Source: Salinarimonas soli (lineage in GTDB: Bacteria; Pseudomonadota; Alphaproteobacteria; Rhizobiales; Beijerinckiaceae). From it: a stretch of 64,000 bases of DNA. Under the pieces are notes generated by a model. It made no database searches and was not told the origin of the DNA. It was given only the letters and a program-made list of their open reading frames with translations. The stretch lies in NCBI RefSeq assembly GCF_008386575.1, contig NZ_VUOA01000014.1, positions 102,395-166,394 on the forward strand, in the 5' to 3' direction. Positions within the stretch are counted from its first letter, which is position 1. The number at the start of each line of letters is the position of its first letter. The translations under genes and the position numbers were made by a program. This document shows, piece by piece, positions 42,820 through 50,260 of the stretch.

Positions 42820-43617
42820 ATGACCAGCATCTCGACCCCACGACCGCCCGCACCGGGGGGCGGGGCTCCGGCAGAGGACTCGCGCCGCCCGCCCGCGTCT
42901 CTCACATTACGGCTGCTCATCGTCACCGTGGCGGCCGCAGCGGCCTTCGCGGTCCTGAAGGCGACGGGCACGCTCGACCATCTCAGCTTCGCGGCGCTCG
43001 CCCGCAACCGCGAATGGCTCGCCGCGCAGGTCGCGGGGCTCGGCCCTCTCGCGCCGGTCGCGTTCGTCCTGGTCTACGCCGCCTGCACGGCGCTCTCGCT
43101 TCCCACGGGCCTGCTGCTGTCGACGCTCGGCGGCTTTCTCTTCGGGACGGTGTTCGGCGGCAGCCTCATCGTGGTCGGCGCCACGCTCGGCGCCACCCTC
43201 GTCTTCGCCGTCGCCAAGACGGTGCTCGGCGACGTGCTGCGGGCGCGCGCCGGGCCGTTCCTGCAGAAGCTCGAGGCAGGCTTTCGCGAGGACGCCCTGA
43301 GCTACATGCTCGTGCTGCGCCTCGTGCCGCTCTTCCCGTTCTGGCTCGTGAACCTCGCGCCGGCCTTCCTCGGCGTGCGCCTGTCCACCTTCGTCATCGG
43401 GACCTTCGTCGGGATCATCCCCGGCGCCTTCGTCTTCGCGAGCGTCGGCACCGGCCTCGGCGCGATCCTGGAGCGCGGCGGCGCGCCGGACGGCTCGGCC
43501 TTCCTCCAGCCCCGGGTGATCATCCCCGTCGCGGGTCTCGTGATTCTGGCCCTCATCCCCGTCGTCGCCAAGCGGCTGCGCCGCGCGCGGCCCCAACCTG
43601 CCGAGAGGCTGTCATGA
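42820..43617 (+). CDS. TVP38/TMEM64 (DedA-superfamily) membrane protein
   Basis: The 265-residue protein has an N-terminal membrane helix, then the family core: VYAACTALSLPTGLLLSTLG, GFLFGTVFGGSLIVVGATLG, and LRLVPLFPFWLVNLAPAFLG with the conserved proline/arginine re-entrant region, followed by GIIPGAFVFASVGTGLG. This family is linked to lipid scrambling or transport in the inner membrane. Its stop overlaps the next start by 4 bases. Related proteins are often adjacent or fused to a disulfide oxidoreductase, as here. Confidence 0.9.
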   Translation: MTSISTPRPPAPGGGAPAEDSRRPPASLTLRLLIVTVAAAAAFAVLKATGTLDHLSFAALARNREWLAAQVAGLGPLAPVAFVLVYAACTALSLPTGLLLSTLGGFLFGTVFGGSLIVVGATLGATLVFAVAKTVLGDVLRARAGPFLQKLEAGFREDALSYMLVLRLVPLFPFWLVNLAPAFLGVRLSTFVIGTFVGIIPGAFVFASVGTGLGAILERGGAPDGSAFLQPRVIIPVAGLVILALIPVVAKRLRRARPQPAERLS

Positions 43618-45044
43618 GCGGTCCCTTTCTCGATGTCGACATCTGCGTCATCGGCGCGGGCTCCGCGGGGCTGTCGGTCGCCGCTGGCGCGGCGCAGCTT
43701 GGCGTCTCCACGGTGCTGATCGAAGGGGGCCGCATGGGCGGCGATTGCCTCAACACGGGGTGCGTACCCTCGAAAGCCCTGCTCGCCGCTGCGAAGGCGG
43801 CCCGCCGCTGGCGCAAGGACGCGGCATTCGGCATCACCTTCCAGCCTCCCGTGGTCGACTTCGCCGCGGTCCGCCGGCATGTCCACGCGGTGATCGGCGC
43901 CATCGCCCCGAACGACTCCGTGGAGCGTTTCGAGGGTCTCGGCGTCACGGTGATCAAGGGCTATGCCCGCTTCGTCGGGCCGCAGGAGGTCACGGTCGAC
44001 GGCACCCGCATCCGCGCGCGCCGCATCGTCGTCGCGACGGGATCGAGTGCCGCCGTCCCGCCGATCCCAGGGCTCGCCGACGTCCCCTACCTGACCAACG
44101 AGACGGTGTTCGAGAACGGCGAGCTGCCGGGACACCTCATCGTCGTCGGCGGCGGCCCGATCGGGATCGAGATGGCGCAGGCGCACCGGGGGCTAGGGTC
44201 AGAGGTCACGGTCCTGGAGGCCGGCGGGATCCTGGCCCGGGACGATGCCGAGCTCGTGGCGCTGTTGCGCGAGGATCTCCTCGCCGACGGCATCACCGTT
44301 CGCGAGGGCGCGCGGATCGCCCGGGTGGAGCGGGACGGCGCCGGGATCGCCGTCGTGCTCGCCACGGAAGCGGGCGAGGAGCGCATCTTGGGATCGCACC
44401 TCCTCGTCGCCGCGGGGCGGCGCGCGAACGTGGCGGGGCTCGACCTGGAGAAAGCCGGGATCGCGTATGGCCCGCGCGGCATCGAGGTCGACGGGCGGCT
44501 CATCACCTCGAACCGCCGGGTCTTCGCCATCGGCGACGTCGCAGGCGGGCCGCAATTCACCCACGTGGCGGGCTACCACGCAGGGATCGTGATCCGGAAC
44601 GCGCTGTTCCGCCTGCCCGCCAAGGTCGACTACCGCTCGCTGCCCTGGGTGACTTACACGGACCCCGAGCTCGCGCAGGCAGGCCTCACCGAGGCGGCCG
44701 CGCGGGAGGCGCACGGGGACCGCATCCGGGTGCTGCGCTGGCCCTATCACGAGAACGACCGGGCGCAGGCGGAGCGCGAGACCAGGGGCCTGATCAAGGT
44801 GGTGACCACCGCCTCGGGCCGGGTCCTCGGCGCCTCGATCCTCGGCGCGCATGCGGGCGAGCTCATCCATGTCTGGGTTCTGGCGATCGGCCAGGGGCTC
44901 AACATCAAGGCGCTCGCCGGCATGATCGCGCCCTACCCGACCCTCGGCGAGATCGGCAAGCGTGCCGCGGGGAGCTATTTCACGCCGAAGCTTTTCGGCG
45001 CCGGGACGAAGCGGCTCGTGCGCGTCCTGTCCCACCTCGGATAG
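43614..45044 (+). CDS. FAD-dependent pyridine nucleotide-disulfide oxidoreductase (mercuric-reductase/Lpd-like)
   Basis: The 476-residue protein has the FAD motif ICVIGAGSAGLSVAAGA and the redox disulfide GGDCLNTGCVPSKALL (about residues 42-57). The NAD(P) motif is VVGGGPIGIEMA (about 178), with FAIGDVAGGPQFTHVAGYHA (about 303) and a dimerisation domain. The usual active-site His-Pro of the C-terminal segment is Tyr-Pro (PYPTLGEIGKRAAG), so it is probably not a dihydrolipoamide dehydrogenase. The ATGA overlap with the TVP38 gene suggests a joint membrane-redox function. A strong hairpin follows the stop. Confidence 0.9.
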   Translation: MSGPFLDVDICVIGAGSAGLSVAAGAAQLGVSTVLIEGGRMGGDCLNTGCVPSKALLAAAKAARRWRKDAAFGITFQPPVVDFAAVRRHVHAVIGAIAPNDSVERFEGLGVTVIKGYARFVGPQEVTVDGTRIRARRIVVATGSSAAVPPIPGLADVPYLTNETVFENGELPGHLIVVGGGPIGIEMAQAHRGLGSEVTVLEAGGILARDDAELVALLREDLLADGITVREGARIARVERDGAGIAVVLATEAGEERILGSHLLVAAGRRANVAGLDLEKAGIAYGPRGIEVDGRLITSNRRVFAIGDVAGGPQFTHVAGYHAGIVIRNALFRLPAKVDYRSLPWVTYTDPELAQAGLTEAAAREAHGDRIRVLRWPYHENDRAQAERETRGLIKVVTTASGRVLGASILGAHAGELIHVWVLAIGQGLNIKALAGMIAPYPTLGEIGKRAAGSYFTPKLFGAGTKRLVRVLSHLG

Positions 45045-45049
45045 GGAAC

Positions 45050-45078
45050 GGCCGGGGCGCGAGGCGAGCGCCCCGGCC
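45050..45078 (+). terminator. Strong hairpin after the disulfide oxidoreductase gene
   Basis: GGCCGGGGCGC (45050-45060) and GCGCCCCGGCC (45068-45078) form a perfect 11-bp stem with a 7-base loop, starting 6 bases after the stop codon. No U-run follows, so it may act as a weak or Rho-assisted terminator or as an mRNA-stabilising structure. Confidence 0.55.
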
Positions 45079-45222
45079 TCACGAAGATCGGCCCCGAGCC
45101 GTGCAAAACCGGCAGCCTTTCCGACAATCCGCGCCGGCCGCGACGGGGCACTCTGGGGCTCGAAGCAACCTGCCCGTCCGGTGGAGCAACGCCACCCGGG
45201 CCCATCGCGATCGAGCCTGACC

Positions 45223-45786
45223 ATGCCGAAGCGCACGCCCTTCCCCATGCCCCTGCCCGGCGCCGCACGGCGCGATTCCATCATCGTCGCCGGAGCCGAG
45301 ATCGATCCCGACGAGCGGCACCTCCTCGCTCGCCTATGGGCCGATCTCCTGGCCTGGAGCCGGACGCGGCCGGAACGCCGGCGGGGCGGCGCGTCGCGGG
45401 CGCGGCACGCGCCGGGCCATCTGATGATGGGCCTGATCGGCGCCTTCGCGGCAGCGGCCGTCTCGATCGACCCCGTCCATGCTCAAGCGGAAGCGCCGGA
45501 GGCGGAGATCACCTGGGGCGTGCAGCTCGCGGGGGGCTTCTCGGAAGCCGAGGCACGCGCGCTCTACGAGCGGGCGCGCGGCATGCTGCCGGGCTCGCTG
45601 CCGGTGGGCCCGCCGGTCATCGAGCGCTCGTCCTATGCGAGCCGAGGCTCGGCGCCGTTCTACCGTGCCAGGATCGACTTCGCCTCGCAGGCATCCGCCA
45701 TCGACCTCTGCGACCGGATCCGCAAGGCCGGCGGGAGCTGCATCGTGCTCCGCATGGCGCGCCGCCAAGCCGATTCGGGGCCCTGA
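45223..45786 (+). CDS. SPOR-domain-like membrane-anchored protein
   Basis: The 187-residue protein has a charged N-terminal region and one hydrophobic segment (MMGLIGAFAAAAVSIDPVHA, about residues 68-87). The C-terminal about 85 residues look like a SPOR domain: WGVQLAGGFSEAEARALYER, FYRARIDFASQASAIDLCDR, then GGSCIVLR. SPOR domains bind denuded septal peptidoglycan in the periplasm. An alternative start at 45424 would give a shorter form with a plain signal peptide. It ends 9 bp from the convergent glt operon. Confidence 0.7.
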   Translation: MPKRTPFPMPLPGAARRDSIIVAGAEIDPDERHLLARLWADLLAWSRTRPERRRGGASRARHAPGHLMMGLIGAFAAAAVSIDPVHAQAEAPEAEITWGVQLAGGFSEAEARALYERARGMLPGSLPVGPPVIERSSYASRGSAPFYRARIDFASQASAIDLCDRIRKAGGSCIVLRMARRQADSGP

Positions 45787-45795
45787 CCGGCGCGC

Positions 45796-46488
45796 TCAGG
45801 CCGGCGCGCCCGTCCTCCCCGCGAGACGCCGGACGGCGTGGGACGCCAGAAGGGAGATCAGGAAATAGACGACTGCCACGAAGAGATACATCTCGACGAG
45901 GCGGCCGTCGCGCTGGCCGATCTTCGCCGCCGCGCCCAGGAAGTCCGTCATCGAGACGATGTAGACGAGCGACGTATCCTGGAACAGGACGATGGTCTGG
46001 GTGAGCAGGAGGGGGAGCACGTTGCGGAAGGCCTGCGGCAGGACGATGTGGGCCGTGACCTGCCGGGCCTTGAGCCCGAGGGCCTGGCCCGCCATGACCT
46101 GCTCCCGCGGCACCGATTGAATGCCGGCGCGCACGATCTCCGCGAAGTACGCCGCCTCGAACAGCACGAAGGTGATCAGGGCCGCCGTGAGCGAGCCTAC
46201 GCTCACCGGCCGGCTCGCCCCGATCAGCCATGCCGCCGCATAGGGCACGAGGAAGTAGAACCAGAAGATCACGAGCACCAGCGGCAGCGCCCGCATGAGG
46301 TTCACGTAAGCCCCCGCGCCCACCCGCAGAAGCGGCCGCCGCGACAGGCGCGCGAGCGCGAGCAGCGTGCCGAGCGCGATGCCGCCGATGCCCGACAGGA
46401 TCGTGAGCATCAGCGTGAACGCCATTCCCTCCAGGAAGAGGTACCCCAGGGAATCGAGGATCACGTGTGGGTCGAAGCGGGAGGTCAT
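45796..46488 (-). CDS. gltK: Glutamate/aspartate ABC transporter permease
   Basis: The 230-residue protein is a HisM-type polar amino acid permease. It has the EAA-like loop FAEIVRAGIQSVPREQVMAG (about residues 120-140), GLKARQVTAHIVLPQAFRNV, and five or so hydrophobic segments. It overlaps the upstream permease by 4 bases. It is the last gene of the operon; no ATPase gene follows. Confidence 0.9.
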   Translation of the reverse strand: MTSRFDPHVILDSLGYLFLEGMAFTLMLTILSGIGGIALGTLLALARLSRRPLLRVGAGAYVNLMRALPLVLVIFWFYFLVPYAAAWLIGASRPVSVGSLTAALITFVLFEAAYFAEIVRAGIQSVPREQVMAGQALGLKARQVTAHIVLPQAFRNVLPLLLTQTIVLFQDTSLVYIVSMTDFLGAAAKIGQRDGRLVEMYLFVAVVYFLISLLASHAVRRLAGRTGAPA

Positions 46489-47219
46489 GGCGGGCCCGAG
46501 CCGCTTCCCGGCATGGCGACCCGGCGCTCGAGAGCGCGCATCAGGAGCGTCACGACGAGGTTGATCGCGAGATAGATCAGGGTCGCGGCCGTGAACGCCT
46601 CGAACACCTGGAACGAGAATTCCTGCATCGCGCGGGCCCGGGCCATGACCTCGGCCAGGCCGATGGCGAGGGCGACCGACGTGTTCTTGATCGTGTTCAG
46701 AAGCTCCGACGTGAGCGGCGGCAGGGTGAGGCGGAACGCCTGGGGCAGGAGCACGTGACGATAGACCTGCGCCGTCGTGAGCCCGAGCGCGGCTCCGGCG
46801 AGGCGCTGGCCCGCCGGCAGCGCCTCGATCCCGGCCCGCACCCCCTCGGCGACGCGTGCCGACATGAAGAACCCGATGCCGATCACGGCCGTGACGAAGG
46901 AGGCATCGGGGAGCTGCTTCAGCCATGAGCCCACGGCGAAGGGCAGCATCTCGGGTAGGACGAAGTACCAGAGGAAGAGCTGCACGAGGAGCGGGACGTT
47001 GCGGAAGAGCTCGACATAGGCGGCGGTGAGCACCCGGGCGGACTTCGACGGCAGCGTGCCGAGGATCCCGACGAGAGAGCCCAGGGCAAGGGCCAGGATC
47101 CACGCTGCCGCGGCGGTCGCGAGCGTCGTCTGCAGCCCCAGCAGGAGCGTATCGAGATAGGTGCCGTTCTCCTCAGGGGAGCGCTCGAGGAAGACGCTCC
47201 AATGCCACTGGTAAGTCAT
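46485..47219 (-). CDS. gltJ: Glutamate/aspartate ABC transporter permease
   Basis: The 244-residue permease begins with WHWSVFLERSPEENGTYLDT, similar to GltJ. It has LFRNVPLLVQLFLWYFVLPE and the conserved loop VAEGVRAGIEALPAGQRLAG with QVYRHVLLPQAFRLTLPPLT. GGAG precedes the ATG. It lies 51 bp downstream of the binding-protein gene and overlaps the second permease. Together they would form the heterodimeric membrane channel. Confidence 0.92.
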   Translation of the reverse strand: MTYQWHWSVFLERSPEENGTYLDTLLLGLQTTLATAAAAWILALALGSLVGILGTLPSKSARVLTAAYVELFRNVPLLVQLFLWYFVLPEMLPFAVGSWLKQLPDASFVTAVIGIGFFMSARVAEGVRAGIEALPAGQRLAGAALGLTTAQVYRHVLLPQAFRLTLPPLTSELLNTIKNTSVALAIGLAEVMARARAMQEFSFQVFEAFTAATLIYLAINLVVTLLMRALERRVAMPGSGSGPP

Positions 47220-47270
47220 CGTGGGCTCCAGCCCGCCCGGCTCCGCTGCACCTGCGGCCCCGGGGCACGC

Positions 47271-48179
47271 TCAGTTGAAGTAGCTCGCCGGGTCGGGCGA
47301 GTCCGTCGGATGCGCGAAGGCGCGCCGCAGGGCCGGCGCCATCGGGACGTTGAGGACGATGCCACGGGGCGGGATGGGCTGGGTGAACCACCGGTCATAG
47401 ATCGCCTGGATGTCCGGGCTCCCGAAGAGGTCCGCGGTCGCCTTGTCGACCACGCGCTTGAAGGGCTCGTCGTTGCGCCGGAACATGATGCCGTACGGCT
47501 CCGGCATCGACAGGGCTTCCTCGGAGAGTGCGTAGGCCGACGGGTCCTTCGCGGTCGCGACGAGCGACGACAGAAGGATGTCGTCCATCACGAACGCCGC
47601 CGCGCGGTCCGTCTCCAGCATCAGGAACGCCTCGCCGTGGTCCCTTGCGGCAAGGATCCTGAGGCCGAGCGAACGCGCGGCGTTGATCTCGTGGAGCTGC
47701 CGGATGTTGGTCGTCCCCGCGGTCGAGACCACGGGCTTGCCCTTCAGGTCGTCGAGGGAGGCGACGTTCGCGGCCGTCTTCGCGAGGATGCGGCTCGTGG
47801 CGAGGAAGTGCGTGTTGGTGAAGGCGACCTGCCGCTGGCGCTCGGCGTTGTTGGTCGTCGAGCCGCAATCGAGGTCGACGGTGCCGTTCGCCATGAGGGG
47901 GATGCGCGTCGCGGGCGTGATCGAGGTCATCGTGACGGCGAGCGACTTGAGGCCGAGCTCGCGCTTGATGGCGTCGGCGATCTGCAGGCAGATGTCGATG
48001 GTGTAGCCCACGGGCTGCTGGTTCGGGCCGAGATAGGAGAACGGCACGGAGGAGTCGCGCACGCCCAGCACGATTGTCGCCGTCTCCTTGATCTTCTTGA
48101 GGGTGCCGGTCGGCTCGGCGGCCGCGGCGGGGCCGCAAAGCGACGCGGCGACGACGACGGCCCCCAAACCCCTCAGCAT
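47271..48179 (-). CDS. gltI: Glutamate/aspartate-binding periplasmic protein
   Basis: The 302-residue protein has a signal peptide (MLRGLGAVVVAASLCGPAAA) and a mature sequence closely following GltI. It has RDSSVPFSYLGPNQQPVGYT, the ligand-loop CGSTTNNAERQRQVAFTNTH, the STAGTTN and DHGEAFLMLE segments, and a QPIPPRGIVLNVPM C-terminus. The start is chosen for the signal peptide and a GGGAGAGG ribosome-binding site. It captures acidic amino acids for the permeases encoded downstream. Confidence 0.93.
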   Translation of the reverse strand: MLRGLGAVVVAASLCGPAAAAEPTGTLKKIKETATIVLGVRDSSVPFSYLGPNQQPVGYTIDICLQIADAIKRELGLKSLAVTMTSITPATRIPLMANGTVDLDCGSTTNNAERQRQVAFTNTHFLATSRILAKTAANVASLDDLKGKPVVSTAGTTNIRQLHEINAARSLGLRILAARDHGEAFLMLETDRAAAFVMDDILLSSLVATAKDPSAYALSEEALSMPEPYGIMFRRNDEPFKRVVDKATADLFGSPDIQAIYDRWFTQPIPPRGIVLNVPMAPALRRAFAHPTDSPDPASYFN

Positions 48180-48634
48180 GCCCTCTCCCTCGGCCTCCCG
48201 ATACGTGCCTAGCGCCCCATGAACCGTGCCGCATCGCAGCACGACATTGCCAGAGCGCTCGGGACGCCGTCCACAACCCAGCAAGATCCGGGCGTCCGGC
48301 ATATAGGCGGGCCGATCCGGGCCGCTTTCGCGAAAACACGCCGCGATCTCGAGGGACCTGCGAGAACCGCGTTAGAACTTGTTAGTTTTCCGCAGTTGGC
48401 GGCCGCGTGAGTGGACGATGCGGGCGAACGCCGTCATTCTGGTTTTGCATCGGCCGGCCCATGGCACGGAGAGGTTGCTGACCCGCATCCTGTCCCGTCT
48501 CGGCGGGCCGATGCTGGTCTTTGCCGCGGTTGCTGTGAGGCGTTCCGTATGATCACGCCCGTGTGCCCACACTCCTATCGCTATTCGTGCTCGCGCCCGA
48601 CGACGCCGCCCCTCTGGCCGGCGGGGCGGCGGGC
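48180..48634. other. Intergenic region between gltI and the receiver-kinase gene
   Basis: About 455 bases between divergent genes. A 75-codon frame at 48411-48638 has atypical composition and no supporting features. The stretch around 48370-48400 is AT-richer (AACTTGTTAGTTTTCC) and may include a promoter for the plus-strand kinase genes. Confidence 0.4.
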
Positions 48635-50086
48635 ATGAAGCGCTCCGACGGCGGCCCGACCGCGCCGGCGCGGATTCTCGTCGTCGAGGACAATCGCATC
48701 GTGGCGCGCGACATCCAGCGGCAGCTGCGCCACGTCGGGTACGAGGTCGTGGGGACCGCCGTATCCGGGGAGGAAGCCGTCCGTCTCGCCCTCGCGACCC
48801 GGCCGGACCTCGTCTTGATGGATATCTCGCTTGAAGGGGCGATGGACGGGATCGATGCCGCCCGCGTCATCGGCGCGAGCTGCCCCGTGGTCTTCCTCAC
48901 CGCCTATGCCGACGACGAGACGGTGTACCGGGCGGGCCAGTCCGCGCCGTTCGGCTATCTGCTGAAGCCCTTCGACGAAATCCAGCTGCGCACCTCCATC
49001 GAGATCGCGTTACGCCGGCACGAGGCGGAGAATCGGGTGCGGCGGGCCGCGAGCCAGCATGCCGCGACCCTGGCCAGCCTCTCGGACGCGCTGATCGCCA
49101 CGGACGAGGCGGGCCGCGTGACGTTCCTCAATCCCGCCGCGGAGGCCCTCACGGGCTGGGTCCGGGCGGACGCGGCGGACCGCGCGCTGGAGGAGGTGCT
49201 CGGCGCCGGCCTCGCCCCGTCCGACGGCCCCACGACAATCGTCGGCCGGGACGGACGCCGGACGCGGATCCGGCACTGCTCCGCGCTCGTCCGCGACGAG
49301 GACGGCGGCATTACCGGCTCGGTCCTGATCCTGCGCGAGCTGCCCGACGAGGACCCGGTCGTTCCCGCCTTGAGCGACGGCGGACGCGGGCGCGCCAACC
49401 AGGACCTGCTCGTCACGATGGCGGACGGGATCAGCCAGCCCCTCATGGCCATCGTCACGAACGCAGCCTCCTGCCTGCGATGGCTCCAGGCCGGCAACAT
49501 GAACGTTGAGGAGGCCTTCCGCGCCGTCGAGCGCATCGTGACCGACGGCCACCGCGTCGGAGACCTCGTCTCCAACATCCGCACCTTCGCGCAGGCCGCC
49601 CCGCCCAACCTCGCCGACTTCGACCTCCAGGAGACCATCCTCGAAGCCATCGCCCGGCTCCGCCACGAGCCGGCCCGGATCGCGGTCTCGTGGGAGACAG
49701 CCTTCGATCTGCGAAGCCGTTGGGCGCTCGGCGACCGGGGCCAGATCGCGGGGGTGCTGCACGAGCTCGTGGTGACCGGCCTTGGCGCGCTGGGCCCGAG
49801 CGCGCGCGCCGGGACGGTGGCGTTTCGCACCTGCCCCGACGCGAGCGAGGGGGTCGTCGTCGGCATCGCGACGTTCGGGGCGAGCCGCCCCGATTTCGAG
49901 CCCATCCGTCCCCCCTCCCCGATCGACTGTCCGGGCCTCGGCGGGATCGGCATGGCGATCTGCCGCTCCACCATCGAGGCCCATGGCGGCCGGCTCTGGT
50001 CCGGCCCCGGCACGGCGGACGGAACGTCGGTCTATTTCAGCCTTCCGGGCGCGACCGCGCGGGACCACGGTGAGACCCATGCCTGA
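48635..50086 (+). CDS. Receiver-PAS-histidine kinase protein with degenerate kinase core
   Basis: The 483-residue protein starts with a CheY-like receiver (about residues 10-130, ILVVEDN, phospho-acceptor Asp63 in VLMDISLEGAMDG, lysine in LKPFDE). A PAS domain follows (about 140-250, FLNPAAEALTGW). The histidine kinase region resembles that of the protein at 31240 (QPLMAIVTNAASCLRWLQAG). However, the phospho-acceptor histidine is Asp264 (MADGISQPL instead of AHExxQPL), and the N-box reads GVLHELVVTGLGAL with no asparagine. The G2-like GLGGIGMAICRSTIEAHGG remains. It is probably a pseudokinase that signals through its receiver. A GTG start 24 codons upstream is possible. The giant kinase gene follows 174 bp later. 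Confidence 0.82.
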   Translation: MKRSDGGPTAPARILVVEDNRIVARDIQRQLRHVGYEVVGTAVSGEEAVRLALATRPDLVLMDISLEGAMDGIDAARVIGASCPVVFLTAYADDETVYRAGQSAPFGYLLKPFDEIQLRTSIEIALRRHEAENRVRRAASQHAATLASLSDALIATDEAGRVTFLNPAAEALTGWVRADAADRALEEVLGAGLAPSDGPTTIVGRDGRRTRIRHCSALVRDEDGGITGSVLILRELPDEDPVVPALSDGGRGRANQDLLVTMADGISQPLMAIVTNAASCLRWLQAGNMNVEEAFRAVERIVTDGHRVGDLVSNIRTFAQAAPPNLADFDLQETILEAIARLRHEPARIAVSWETAFDLRSRWALGDRGQIAGVLHELVVTGLGALGPSARAGTVAFRTCPDASEGVVVGIATFGASRPDFEPIRPPSPIDCPGLGGIGMAICRSTIEAHGGRLWSGPGTADGTSVYFSLPGATARDHGETHA

Positions 50087-50260
50087 TCGTGCCGCGAGCC
50101 GACCGCAAAGGAGCCCCATGCGGCCGTGGGATGGGACGATCCTGGCCAAGGCGCGAACCGCTCCGCCCTTGTCCCGGCGGGGGCCGGCCCGCATGATCCG
50201 GGGTCGACATCGATCGCCGGTCCTCGGCGGGATCGAGCTCTGACGACGGGGATCGTCGGC

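Noticed and set aside
48411-48638. Possible 75-residue plus-strand gene before the receiver kinase
   Set aside because: Composition and codon bias unlike neighbours and no recognisable sequence; more likely the promoter region.
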